NCBI RefSeq assembly: GCF_963259705.1
Contig: NC_081846.1
Location: 89,664,641 to 89,728,640 of the forward strand
DNA length: 64,000 nucleotides
Source: Myotis daubentonii
Taxonomy: Eukaryota; Chordata; Mammalia; Chiroptera; Vespertilionidae
Reading direction: 5' to 3'
The notes under the pieces were generated by a model. The model worked only from the letters and a program-made list of their open reading frames with translations. It was not told the origin of the DNA and ran no database searches. The translations under genes and the position numbers were made by a program. The stretch's first letter is position 1, and each line of letters begins with the position of its first letter. Positions 48,348 through 60,635 of the stretch are shown one piece after another.

Positions 48348-49232
48348 TGAATTAATAACAAATAATAACCTGTTACCTTAATTATAAGCAAATCTTGACT
48401 GAAGACATTTTAAAATTAACAGGGTGTTGGTTTTCACTTATGACATATGGACTGGAATCTGAAAAGAAAAAAGTGTCACAGTGATTATTCAGAACATGAT
48501 ATGTGAGTAACTGACATATTAATTCCAGTTTATAGTGTATCATAAATGGGCTCAGTAACCTGCCCCATGCAGTTACAGTGAAACATATGTAAAACATCTG
48601 TTAAGTTCTGAGCTTTCTACAACATCCATAACTCAAAATAGTATCTTTACTGAATCAGCAGAAGACAAGAGTTTGATTGTAGAGTGGCACAGAAATAACA
48701 CTGTTTTGCACTCTGATTAAGACAGAAATTGAAGAGCACAGTTAATATTGGCCCCAAAACTTAAGTGATTATGGCAGTATGCTATAATAGAGTATGCAAG
48801 CACCAAATTTCTCCTGATTATATTTAAAACCTGAATCGAGCAGGTAAGATCTGAGGCATCCATTGGTTTCTCAGGTTGTTAAAGTAAACAACAGAAGCAG
48901 CAGGCTCAGCTTAAACATGCTCATGAAAATGCCCACTGATGCTTGGGCACTGGGGGTGCAATTATTATTTATTGTTGTGTCTGGTTTTTAAATTTCTTAC
49001 TTCATAGGACTGTAACTCAGTAGGAAAATAGAGGGTGTGCTTCTGAAGTAATTTCATTAATTTTGAAAGCATTACTGAGTGTAAAGAAAACCTAAATAAT
49101 TAAATTCTTATAAGAGCAGCATGCCTTTGGCCACATAAAATTGGTTTTTAATCCAGATTTCATGATTTTACAGCTGCCAAACCATGGGTATATTAAGTAA
49201 CATCCTTTTCCCCACTCCACGATTATAGTGTT
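48348..49232. other. No recognised feature
   Basis: AT-rich sequence without recognised repeats. Confidence 0.4.
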
Positions 49233-49460
49233 AGGCTTAGAGATGAAGGAACATGCTCTCTGGAGTCAGCTAGACAGTGTTTCACATGGAACAGAGGGGA
49301 GAAACATGCGTTGTGGAGTAGATTAGAGTGAGATGCCTGTGTGGCTTTGACTTGGGAAAAGATGTGCTCTGTGCAGCCTCTGTGGTAAAAGTAGAGCATG
49401 AATCTGGTGAGGCTGTTTGAACAGTGTATAAAGTGCATTAGCACAGGGAGTGGCCCACAG
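49233..49460 (+). repeat. MIR SINE
   Basis: ctctggagtcagctagacag and the end agcacagggagtggcccac fit the ancient MIR. Confidence 0.6.
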
Positions 49461-51035
49461 GAACTACTTCACGGGTGACAACAGTTTTCATTGCCACCTT
49501 TGGCCCCTCCATTCCTCAAATCCCAACCCAATGTACACCTTCCCCAGAGTGAGTATTCTATCAAAGGGTTATGGGCTCCTCTGCTCCCCCACTGTGGTGG
49601 GAGATCACTGGCATGTAACTCCTGTGTGATTGGATATCAGATCCCCTTTGTAAATGGATCATTTTGTGAAGGAAGAATGTAGTGTGAACATGACTACTGA
49701 AACAAGAAGGTATCTTTTCCTTTGACAATATATCTTTACATTTACAACCACAGCTATGCAAACACACAGAAGTTACGGCCAGGACAATTAAGTTAGCACA
49801 CAAAAATATGCAGTGCGGAGGACAGTGATGCTTGAGTGAACAACTGAAAAAGAATGAGGCACAAGAAGGAGCAGTGCCCTCCCCATTGCTGCCTGTCTCT
49901 TCAGTTTCCTCCTGCGCTTCCTGGTCACACTGCCTGTGGATGCTCACATAAGTCTCTTTAACTTGAACATTACAGCTGTAAAATGCAATCAGTATTCCAC
50001 CACCAAATTGATTTACTTTTTTTTTGCAGTATTTCCAAGTTTATATAACTTTTCTGAAAGCTCCTTCCCTCCAGCTCAGCTCTGTCCTCTTATTATTATA
50101 AAATAATGTTCACATGAGTTATTTCTTCAGTTAGAGTAAATACATTGTCCTCCCACTCAACACGAAGAAAGTGGAACTTAGGAAGAAGGCAATATTTTCC
50201 TTAGTTGTTATTTGTAGTCAATACAAATATACTGAGTGACTTACGGCTCCCTGCTGGGCTCCTTGAAAAATTGAGATAAGTATCCTTACCTTCATGTTGA
50301 TTCAACATATTCACACAACAAAAAGTTAAGTGATATACCAGAAGCTGTACAAAAGGGGCCAAATGATCCATGATTAACTGTTAGATAAATGGCATAGAGA
50401 CGATGCTTGCTTTAGCAATCCATAAAACAAAGAGGCCTGCTGTGGCACAGGCTTGGCCAAATGGATGGAATCTGAACTGGAGCTTTTGCATAATCTGCAC
50501 TATGGAGAGAAGTGGGGAGTCATCCCAGCTGGGAGAATACATGATAATTGCCTCTGTCACAATGAGTAAATGAGTCTGTCTTTAGAAGAGAATGTTTGAA
50601 AGATCAGAGGAAAACAGCAGGCTAGTGTAACATCACAGAAGGACCTGTATGCCGAATAAAATAATTTGTTGTGAATAAATATTGTTATAAATGGGTGATA
50701 AAATAGAGGCAGATAAATATAATGTTAGCATATGGGTACATGTAAAACTATACTAGATTTTTATGACAGTGGAACTATACTGTGTAATACTGCAATGGTG
50801 GATATCTTATGTTATGCATTTGTTCCTTAGAACTGGACAACACAAAGAGTAAAATTTAATATAAGCTATCAATTTTATTTAATAATTATACATCTGGATT
50901 TTTGCTATGATTTAGAAACTTGAGCTACCGCCATAAGATCAAGAGGTTAAGCTTAGAATGCAGCAAAGTCCAAAAGCCCAAAGAAGCAATGTGACCCCAT
51001 TCCCTCACTCAACATCCCCTTCTCACACACACCCC
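49461..51035. other. Unique-looking sequence
   Basis: No recognised repeat or coding exon. The 128-residue antisense frame at 49561-49947 has no motif I recognise. Confidence 0.4.
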
Positions 51036-51039
51036 TTCC

Positions 51040-51520
51040 CCCATGGGCAGGCGCAGTGCCCACCAGGGTGCTTGGCGGTACGGGGACTGCTGTCGCTGCT
51101 GCCACTTTAGCTGTGTAGCTGCTGTTGCCGCCTTCCTGCTACAAGTGTGGGAAAGAGGGGCTGAGGGCCGCCACCATTGCTGCCGTGGAGAGGAAGTCAA
51201 GCAAAGCAAAGGAGAAGCAGCAGAAGCGGTTGGAGGAGCAAGCAGACATGGATGCTGTCTGTGCCAAAGTGGACTCAGCCAACAGGCTTGGAAACCCTGC
51301 AGAGGCTTTCCATGTTCAGGAAATAGCATCGAAATGGGTTAAATGTCTCCATTGAATGTAGGGAGTGTCTGGACTGGACCCGGCCACGGGGGACTGGGCC
51401 TTCGACCTGACCAAAACCAACATGCAAACCCTGTATAAGCAAAGTGAGAGGCTGGAAGGACCAAGAAAAGCACAAGGAAATGACAGATGATGAGTGGTAC
51501 CTCGTTTGGGCAAACTAATA
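51040..51520 (+). pseudogene. NAA40: NAA40 (NatD) retropseudogene, 5' part only
   Basis: Conceptual translation matches the N-terminal part of N-alpha-acetyltransferase 40, which acetylates histones H4 and H2A. Matching segments: [20 protein letters not shown] at about 51195-51254, a downstream [16 protein letters not shown] stretch, then [20 protein letters not shown] at about 51365-51424, and [11 protein letters not shown] near 51479-51511. The initiator ATG reads GTG at 51184-51186. Frameshifts lie between about 51310 and 51360 and again near 51450. No introns interrupt the stretch and GC-rich 5'UTR-like text precedes it. The acetyl-CoA-binding GNAT core and 3'UTR are missing. Family identity is from recognition; the intron-free inference is from colinearity of the protein. 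Confidence 0.82.
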
Positions 51521-51565
51521 ATGTGGTAATGGTGATAAAGGAAGAGGGCAAAGATAAAGATGGTT

Positions 51566-52485
51566 TTGTCTTGCTGATGTAATAAATTGCCACAAACTCA
51601 ATGGTTAAAAGAACATGAATATATTACCTCATAATTCTGAAAATTCAAAGTCCGAAGTTTGGCTTACTACAGGGATAAAATCAAGGCATTGACAGGACTT
51701 TATTCCTCCTGCAGGCTCTAGTGGAGAATGTTTGCCTTGCTTTTATTAGCTTACTAGAGGCCCGATGCACAAAATTCATGTAAGGGAGGGGGTTCCCTCA
51801 GCCCGGCCTGCATCCTCTCACAATCCAGGACCACTAGCTCCTAAATGCTCACTTGCCTGCCTGTCGATCACCCTTAACCACTCTGCATGACTGCCTCATC
51901 ACCCCTAACCACTCACCTGCCTGTCTGATTGCCTCTAACCCTTCTGCCTGCCTGCCTGATCTCCCCTAACCACTCGTCTGCCTGCCTGATCACCCCTAAC
52001 CACTCTGGCTACCTACATGATTGCCCTTAATCACTCTGCCTGCCTGCATGATCGCCCCTAACTGCTCACCTGCCTACCTGATCGCCCCTAACTGCCTCTG
52101 CCTCGGCCCCCCTGCCGTAGCTTTGTCTGGAAGGACATCTGGAATGATGTCCGGAAGGTTGTAGGGCTGTCCAGTCTAATTAGCATATTACACTTTTATT
52201 ATTATAGATAAAGGCAGCTCATATTTCTTAGCTTGTAACCCCTTCCTTCATCTTCATAACACCCCAATCCAACCAATGTTTTTCGCAACACTTTGCTCCT
52301 TTTCACTCTGACCCATCTGCCTTACTATCATTAGGACCCACGTGATTACATTGAGTCAACCTGGGTGAACTGAAATAGTTACCCTATATCATGAACAGTA
52401 ACTTGATCACATCTACAAAGATGCTTTTCTAGGTTTTATTCCTGAAGATTAGGATGGGCACATCTTTGAGAGTCCATTTTCCACT
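51566..52485 (+). repeat. Ancient interspersed repeat split by a Helitron
   Basis: gtaataaattgccacaaact at its start and gggcacatctttgagagtcc near its end are hallmarks of a common old mammalian repeat, which I do not name with confidence. Its two halves flank the Helitron at 51754-52208. Confidence 0.5.
51754..52208 (-). mobile_element. HeliBat-type nonautonomous Helitron
   Basis: CTAG after A (51753) and GA before T (52209). The core has many tgcctgcctgatcgcccc units. The 5' end in antisense: gtctaattagcatattaca. Confidence 0.92.
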
Positions 52486-52644
52486 TATAGAGAGGGCTAG
52501 ATCAGAAGGTAAGTACATCGTTTATTTGAGAAGTAGAAAAAGTCAGAAGAGGATCAATGATGCGAAAAATAAGAACTAAATGTGTATCACTAAAGCCTAA
52601 GTACACACTTAACTTGAAGGGTTATTTTTATTTAATTTTTCTTT

Positions 52645-53562
52645 TTAAATTAAATTTATTGGGGTTACATTACTTAATGAAATTATGTAGGTTTCAGATA
52701 TACAATTCTACAATACATCATCTGTATATTGTATTGTGTGTTTACCAACCCAAGTCAAGTATCTTTCCATCACCATTTATTCCCTCTTTACCTCCCTCCA
52801 CACTCCCTTTTCTCTCACAATAACCATAATGTTGTCTTTGTCCATGTGTCTTATTTTTTCTTTCACTGAGCCCCCAAGCCCCTCCCGTCTGTCAACTGTC
52901 CAGGGGTCCTCAAACTATGGCCCGCGGGCCACATGTGGCCCGCCGAAAACATTTATCCGTCCCACCGGGTGTTTTTGCCGCCGCTGCCTGTTGCTAAATT
53001 TGTTCATAGTTATTTTTTAAACTATAGTCCGGCCCTCCAATGGTCTGAAGGACAGTGAACTAGCCCCCTGTTTAAAAAGTTTGAGGACCCCTGGTTCATT
53101 CTCTGTATCCATGAGTCTGTCTCCACTTTGTTAGTTTATTTTGTTCATTAGATTTCAAAGACTGGCTTATTTTACTTAGCACAATACTCTCCAGATCCAT
53201 CCATGCTGTTGTAAAAGGTAAGATTTTCTTCTTTTTTACAGCTGATTAGTATTCCATTGCATAAATGTACCAAAGCCTCTTCGCTGGACACTACTGACGG
53301 GCACTTGGGCTGCTTCCAAATCTTGGCTATTGTAAATAACTCTGCAGGGAACATAGGGCTTCATCTATTCTTTCAGATTAGTGATTTAGGTTTCTTCAGA
53401 TAAATTCCCAGAAGTGGAATTGCTGGGTCATAAGGCAGTTCGATTTTTTAATATTTTGCAGTAACTCCATACTGCTATGCACAGTGGCTGCACCAATCTG
53501 CATTCCCACAAACAGTGCACAAGTGTTCTTTTTTCTTCACATCCTCATCAACACTTGTTTGT
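52645..53562 (-). mobile_element. L1 3' half of a 5'-inverted insertion
   Basis: Antisense 3'UTR (aaatttattggggttacatt) through ORF2 C-terminal text. At about 53562 it switches strand into ORF2 N-terminal sequence. Carries a hAT MITE at 52901. Confidence 0.75.
52901..53093 (+). mobile_element. hAT MITE 3
   Basis: Ends caggggtcctcaaac and gtttgaggacccctg are perfect 15-bp inverted repeats. Interior has ggcccgcgggccacatgtgg. Flanking 8-mers caactgtc and gttcattc do not match. Confidence 0.85.
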
Positions 53563-54712
53563 TAAAAGCAAAAACCACATACATACTGTCTACAAGAAAC
53601 CCAGCTCAGAATCACAAATACACACAGACTAAAAGAAAGTGGAGGGAAAGAGATAATTTCATGCAAATGAAAATGGAAAAAATACCTGGGGTAGCAATAC
53701 TAATATGTGATAAGAATTTAAAACAAAGGCTATAATGAGAGACAAAAAAAGGATGTTACATAATGATAAAAGGACCAATCCAGTAAGAGGATATAACCCT
53801 TGTAAACACTTATGCACCCAACATAAGAGCACCTAAAGCGTAAAGCAAACCTTGATGGACACAAAAAAGAGATCGATAGTGATACAGTCACATTCGGGGG
53901 CTTTCACACCACATTGACATTTATGGATTGATTTTGCAGAGGGAAAATTAACAAGGAAACAGCAGCCTCAAATGACACACTAGGACAGATGGATATAATT
54001 GATATAATAAGAGCATTTCACCCCAATGCAGCACAGTATACATTCTTTTTAAGTGTACATGGAACATTTCCTAGGATAGACTACATGTCAGGACACAAAA
54101 CAAGTCTTAATAAATTTAAGAATGTTAAAATCATATCAAGCATCTTCTCTGACCATAATGCTATAAAACTAGAAATAAATCACAGGAAAAAAGACTGAAA
54201 TAGACAAAGACGTGGATACTAAATAAAATGTTACTAAACAATGAATGGGTTAACAATAAGATCAAGGAAGAAATCAAAGGATACCTTGAAACAAATGAAA
54301 ACGAGAATACAACAACCCAAAATCTATGAGACAGAGAAAAAACAGTCCTAAGAGGGAAATTAATAGTATCACAGGCCCACCTCAAGAAATAAGAAAAAAC
54401 TCAAATAAATGATCTAACTTTATACTTAAAGGAAAATGAAAAAAATAACAACAAATAGAGCCCAAAATGAGTAGAAGGAAGGAAGTAATAAAGATCAGAG
54501 CAGAAGTAAACACAATAGAGTCTAAAAAATACAAATGGCCAATGAAACCAAGAGCTGGTTCTTTAAAAAGATACTAGTAAACAAGATTGAGAAACCGTTA
54601 ACCAGATTCATCAAAGAAAAAAGAGAGAGAACCTAAATAAAATAAAATAAATCAGACATTAAAGAGAAGGAACTGACACCAAGAAATACAAAGGACTGAA
54701 GATTTATTTTAA
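53563..54712 (+). mobile_element. L1 inverted 5' portion (ORF2 endonuclease region)
   Basis: Sense text tacaagaaacccagctcag, then catgcaaatgaaaatgg, and later agagctggttctttaaaaag follow ORF2 from the endonuclease into the start of RT. Head-to-head with the antisense part, as in twin priming. Frames are broken. Confidence 0.75.
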
Positions 54713-54824
54713 ATTAAATTTATAGTTTAGGTATGTTCTTTGAAATACATAAAATATAGATATTAAGTACCTCCATTGTGTTTCTCTGGCAATTATAACA
54801 GCTAAAATGGAAATTCATTTCATA

Positions 54825-56196
54825 TCCTATAAAATAAAAACCCAGCAACCTTTTAAAGCAGAACGATCAGAACAACCAGTCAACCAGTTGCTATGATGTG
54901 CACTGACCACCAGGGACCAGATGCTCAATGCAGGAGGAAGGGGAGGGGAGTGCAGTGAGCCCTGGAGGCGCACGCTATGGCCCAGGGATCCTGGAACTGC
55001 AAGCCTAGAGCTTGCTTTCCAATAAAAAAAAATAAATTGGAAAAAAAGCAGCTGATGCCACCACCCTGGGAAGAACGGCTCCAGGAGGGAAAGGCCTCCC
55101 CAGGCCCCACCTGCTGGCATGCTGCGGGCTCATGGGTACTCACTCACTGGTGACTTGCAGGAAGTGTAGCCCCTCAGACTCTAAAGCCGGTCACACCAAC
55201 AGCTGCTCCTTGTCTAGCCCCTTGATGGAAGCAGTGCTGCCGAGCAACCTCAGCTCCTACTTCCAGCTTCTGGCTTCCTGCCCACCCCTTCATATACTAT
55301 GTGCACTTGGGGTCATGACTTTGGCTTCCCCGGCCAATAGCACCATAGCACAGCCAGAGAGTGGCAGGACACAGCCACCAGGGCTGGCTAGGCATTGATT
55401 TGGCCACTGACTGACATCCATGTGCAGTTACACTGTGTGTTTACATTTGTAAGGAAGCAGGACAGCCCACTCCTGCTGCCCACCTCACCTTCTAGGCTAA
55501 GAAAGGCCCATTGATCTCCGTGTTTCTCCTCCCATCTGGAATTAAAACCTCTTGGGGATGAATGATCCCAGCGATGGCCCCAACACATACTCGATGTCAC
55601 TGTCACAGCCCTTCCCAGTCATTACAGCCCATTCCTCAGCCCATAGTGCCCTGCTCCATCCACTGCCACTCCTCACCTGTCACCCCCTGAGGACCACCTT
55701 ATGTTATCCTATCTGAAATGTGAGCAAGATCTCAAATTCCCCCCAGTCAACAGTGCCCTTGCCCTACCTTTCTTCCTCTAAAAATCTTGCAGTTTAAAAA
55801 TATATATTTGATTGATTTCGGAGAGGGAAATAGAGATAGAAATATCAATGATGATAGAGAATCATTGATTGGCTGCCTCCTGCATGTTCCAAACTGGGGA
55901 TCAAAACATCCCACGGCCCCTCCCCTTGTCCTTCCACCAGACAGCAGGTCCCTGGTGGTGGTGTGCAACCTAGGGAAGGAGAAGGGGGGAAGTGGGGAAC
56001 CATTGGGTGGCTGGGCACTAAGGGCAGCATCAGCATCTGGCATCTGTTCCTTCTGCACCTGGCCCAGTGACTATACCTCTTCTCCCATCCCTACCAGGGC
56101 CTTCACACCCTGATCAGCCTGGCCCTGACTGGCCCTGATCACCCGCCAGGCTAAGGGACCCCACCAATGCATGATTTTGTGCACCAGGCCCCTCTA

Positions 56197-56197
<1 letters not shown>
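54825..56197 (+). mobile_element. Long Helitron (1.37 kb) with cargo
   Basis: Begins TCctataaaataaaaa after A (54824) and ends gcccctctag before T (56198), with a tgcatgattttgtgca hairpin. The first 130 bp include tgaccaccagggaccag, known from another bat Helitron subfamily. The middle is GC-rich, not repetitive within this window, and holds a truncated Ves SINE. Confidence 0.65.
55796..55909 (-). repeat. Truncated Ves SINE
   Basis: Antisense tail and body (gagagaatcattgattggc, ctgcctcctgcatg) stop before the head. Confidence 0.7.
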
Positions 56198-56266
<69 letters not shown>

Positions 56267-56270
56267 GTAT
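56198..56270 (+). repeat. (TA)n and (TATG)n microsatellite
   Basis: About 57 bp of TA repeats from the Helitron 3' flank, then four TATG-type units, leading into a SINE tail. Confidence 0.95.
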
Positions 56271-56463
56271 TTCAGAGAGGAAGGGGGAAGAAGAGAGAGA
56301 TAGAAACATCAATGATGAGAGAGAATCATTGATAGGCTGCCTCCTGCATGCCCCTAACTGGGGATCAAGACTGCATCCTGGGCATGTGCCCTTGACTGGA
56401 GTCACACCTGGGACCTTTCAGTCTCTGGCCAATGCTCTATTCACTGAGCTAAACTGGGTAGGG
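56271..56463 (-). repeat. Ves SINE
   Basis: Antisense body, reverse B box region (actggagtcacacc) and head (ctgagctaaactggg). Diverged. Confidence 0.8.
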
Positions 56464-56726
56464 CTGGAAATTAATCTTCAATTTTAGTTTGTCATGCAAT
56501 GTTACAATTTGTAAAGGATTTGAAGAGAAAATGACTAGATAATGTGATCTGACTGTATTATGCAAATGAATATTTCATTTCATGTCTATGTTCAATTTAT
56601 GAACAGAAATGTAAACATTACTTTAAAAAGATATAATGTAAAATTCTTTCACTTTCTCCAAGAAAGAAGTGATTATAATAAACATTATGTAAGTAAAGAT
56701 TCTATTCCAAAATATCAGAGTTGACT

Positions 56727-58435
56727 GGAGGACCAAGATGGTGGCTGTATGTACCATCTCCCACAACCACAAAAATTATAACTAAAATACAAAAAACCAA
56801 ACAAACCTATAATTCAGAACCATAAGAAAGCTGGCTGAATGGAAGTCCTACAACTAGAGAAGTAAAGAAGAAAGCACATTGAGACTGGTATGAGGGGTGG
56901 AGATGCAAAACTGGCTGGTTATTACACTCATGTGTGCCTATTTTTTTAAATTAGGATCATCTCTGCAAAGGCTGCCCATGAAGAGCAAGGGGCCCCAGCC
57001 CCACACTAGACCCCCAGCCCAGGGACCCAGAGCTGGGAAGAGAAGTCCCTGCAACTATGGGCTGTAAAAATCAGCAGTGATTGTGGCTGTGTGACAAGGA
57101 GGCTACTGAAGACCCAGGTGTTCCACTTAAAGGGCCAGCATCATGTGGCTTTGGGTGACCCAGACACATACGGGGAGAAACTGGATTGTCTGACATTGTA
57201 GTAGGACCTTGGAGGTGGCTTGCTCCCAGACAGAGTGCTCACAAGGGTTATTGTTCCTGTGCTGAGACCTCCCCTATCACAGGGCTAACTGGCAGCCATA
57301 TCTTAGTCTACATAATCCTGGAGTACACTGTTTGCTCCACCCTGTTGATTCTCTGAGACCCCATCCCACCCAATTTGCCGCACAACCCAAGCTGTTTGCA
57401 GCAGCATTTCCATATGAATGGCCTGTCCTGGCTCAGGCTTCAGACTTTGCTAAAATTTCTCAAACAAGCTGCAGCTGGCGACAATGTGCCCCAAACCTAC
57501 CAATAAAAGGCCCTAGGCCTGGCACTAGCACCTGCCTGCCTTTTTTCACATTTGGGCCTCACCAGGTTACCTCCAACCCCAATACAAAGAGTAATTATCA
57601 GCAGTCTGCTGTTCCCTCTATAGTTCCTGCCAGGTGTTCCCAGGCAGTGGCTGACTTTGCACCTCCCTGAAGGCCCTAGAGCCAGTGCACCCAGTGGAAA
57701 GCTTCAGACCATAGAAGATTACAACTCTACACATCCACAAGCAACAGATTCAAGAGGCAGACTCAGTGAGCAGCAAAGCCCCACCTTGCTCCAGAGAGGT
57801 GTTTCCTAAACAGCATCTCTCCCACTCTAGTAGCAGCTGGTCCTAACAGCCAATAGCCCTGGAGGTCAACTCCTCCCAGTGATGGCAACAGCATCCAAGG
57901 TTCAACTACAAGACTGTGCACACAGCCCACACAGGGGTACACCTAGAGTGCCCAACTCAGGTGACTGGGGAGGCTGAGCTACTGGGCCCTACAGAACACC
58001 TCCTATACAAGGCTACTCTACCAATTCCAGGAGACATAGCAGCTCTACCTAATATATAGAAACAAACACAGGGAAGCAGCTAAAATGCAGAGACAAAGAA
58101 ACATGTCACAGTTGGAAGAAATGGAAGCAAGCAATCTACTTGGCACAAAGTTCAAAATCACAGTTATAAGGTTGGTTACTGAAGGATCTTCATGAGATTC
58201 TCAAGGATCATAGTGAGACTATCAAAGACATGAAAAAGAACCAGTGAGAAATTAAGCATACAGTAACTGAAATAAAGAAGAACTTGGATTCTATAGTAGA
58301 GTAGAGGATTCTGAGAATCAAATCAATGATTTGGAATATGAGGAAGCAAAAAACAATCAGAAGAGCAAGAAGAAGAAAAAAATCCAAAAATATGAAGTTA
58401 GTGTAAGGAGTCTCTGAGAAATAAGAGACTCTCTA
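56727..58435 (+). mobile_element. 3'-truncated HAL1/L1 head
   Basis: 5'UTR starts ggaggaccaagatggtggc and runs to an ORF1 N-terminal remnant at 58088 (atgcagagacaaagaaac). It follows the coiled coil to ctccgag-like text at 58418 and stops there. No 3' UTR or tail follows. Stops interrupt ORF1. Confidence 0.72.
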
Positions 58436-59305
58436 ATGTTATGCCCAAGCAAGTTGTAACAGTAATATAAAGATTACAAAAAAATTGTATAATTGTTTAA
58501 AACTTCAAAGAACTATACCAAGCAGATTCTTACTTGCAAAAAATATTAGAAACTTAATCAACCTATAAAATGAGTCAAAATGAATAAGTTGAAAATGAAG
58601 AGCACTGTTAAAAATGTTTGGTAGTGGGTGTTTGCTTCCATTAATTGAATAACTGATACTGCTACATGATTGTTTATAAAATGTAGGCTTCTGAAAAAAT
58701 AAAAAATTGACAATTTTTTTAACAATATAAAAAGAATAGTTTAATAAAAATCCAGACATATGATGAGGGAAGATGGAGGAATTATATGCATGCCAATTCT
58801 TTTGCTTTAACTAACAGTCAGTGGATACTCTACATAGACAAAGCCGGCTCTTTCAAATTAACAGTAACTTGGAAAATATTCCTATCTCTTTTAATATTAT
58901 AAAAATTTTTACATGACTATGTCTTCAAATAATGATATATATAATTTCAGTACTTCAGTTTTCCTCCGTTTTATTCTTGAGTTAAATTTGAATAGCTTAA
59001 ATGATGTTTTATTTGAAAAACACACGAACCATAACCCTGTTTTTAAAAATATTTATTCTTTATATTTAAAATGTAAGTTATTTGTCTCTGCCTCTCTCAT
59101 TTGACACACTCACTTTTCTACCCTTCATTGCTTCTACAAGAGATATCTGGCATAATGTTCCTGAAATGTAGGCAATGGTTATTTCTGAAATAATAATTTT
59201 CTAATTTTTATTTTATTTCTTTTCCTTTTCTTTTTTTAAATTTTGTTTTGTTGTCTCTTTTATGATCAATATATGTCATTTAAAAATTAAATTATACCTC
59301 TATAA
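58436..59305. other. AT-rich sequence, no recognised feature
   Basis: Nothing recognised between the HAL1/L1 head and the LTR-like segment. Confidence 0.4.
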
Positions 59306-59309
59306 TGCT

Positions 59310-59565
59310 TTTGCAGGAAGTGAGCAGCAGGTTCTGGTCTTGCCTCCAGCCATGTGCTAATCGTGTGGGGACCATAAGCTGACTGTACACTGACCATGTT
59401 CCTGTCCTGGGGGCCCTCCTGCTACCAGTGGTTCATTACTGGCCCCCTTGGGACCTCCCATTTCTCAACTTTACAATAAATGGTGTTTATTGTAATAGGT
59501 GTTTTCTAAACTACCTTAGGGCTCTGTGCTCTGTGGTTCTAACTAGATTCCCTGTGGCTTGGAGA
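59310..59565 (+). mobile_element. Possible LTR fragment
   Basis: acaataaatggtgtttattg at 59474 followed by ggtgttttctaaactacc resembles the R/U5 arrangement of the LTR at 34489-35034. Ends not defined. Confidence 0.35.
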
Positions 59566-60435
59566 ATTAAATCATGGTTGAAGTAATAAATAGAAAATGT
59601 ACTTTAGAAATTATGAAGGGCAAAAAGTGAAGCTTAAATAAAATTTTCTGGCCACAATCCAAACTTTATGTTATTATACTGTTTGAAAGAACCTATGAGT
59701 TACACTTTAATCAGTGGCCAGTGGGGATTAAATTGATCTTGGTCTCATGGTCACTTTCAGAGTGTAGATCTTCCTCAATTTGATTCAGCAGACAGTGAGG
59801 AAGCAAACAGAGAAGCTATGATTGTGCCTGTAGGCGGAACTTTATTATATTTTTCACTAAAAACAATTTTTGAAGTAAGATGATGTTTTCCCTCTGAATT
59901 GTTTCATTAAAATTTGCTCAAAGAGAAGAATGTTTCTATTTAGCTTGAGAAAATGTAATTTTAGCTTCCTCCCACAGAGATAAGTTTTCTGGGGTGGTTC
60001 ATAGTTTTGTAGAGCACTGGTGTGAATTGTATTCTCTGGTGAAGTGCTCTTCCAAAACTACAGCCATCAGAAATAATACAATACATTCTTCAAAAAAATT
60101 TGTCTTAGAAAAACAACCCACTTGTGTGAATACAGTCTCTTTATAATACCTGCTTGCATGCCACTACTTATCGATGTTCTTGAATATTGGGTTGCAGTAA
60201 ACAGCAGCTGTGCCATGTTGGCACCTTTTCCAGTTAAAAAATGTTATTTTCAAGCAAATCTTTCTTGTCTATTCAATGTTTAGGCTCTCCTACTGTAAGA
60301 CTAGAGGTGTGATAAAGAGGCACAACTTCCTGTATACTTGCTTTTGGGAGATATTTCTTAGATGAGGTTTGGTAGTTAGTTATATGGCAACAAAAGTGGT
60401 CTAACTCATTTAATCTCAACAATTTTATAAAAGAA
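59566..60435. other. Unique-looking sequence
   Basis: No recognised feature. Confidence 0.4.
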
Positions 60436-60624
60436 CTAGAGGCCTGATGAACAAAATTTGTGAAAGAGTAGGCCTTCCTTTCCCCAGCTGCTGGCACTGG
60501 ATTCCCACGGGCACCAGGGACCCGGGCTACCCTCGCAGCCCCCGTTTCATCTGGAAGGTCATCCAGAAGTTTGACCGGAAGGATGTTTGGTCTAATTAGC
60601 ATATTACACTTGTATTATTATAGA
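60436..60624 (-). mobile_element. Short HeliBat-type Helitron
   Basis: CTAG after A (60435), GA before T (60625). 189 bp; antisense 5' end tctaattagcatattacac. The adjacent HAL1 target duplication overlaps its last bases. Confidence 0.88.
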
Positions 60625-60635
60625 TACTTTCTTTT

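Noticed and set aside
51760..52080. CRISPR-like array of short repeats
   Set aside because: The repeats (tgcctgcctgatcgcccc) vary in length and lack unique spacers. They are the internal repeats of a bat Helitron.
56167..56487. 106-residue frame with IYIYIY run
   Set aside because: Translation of a (TA)n microsatellite and a SINE.
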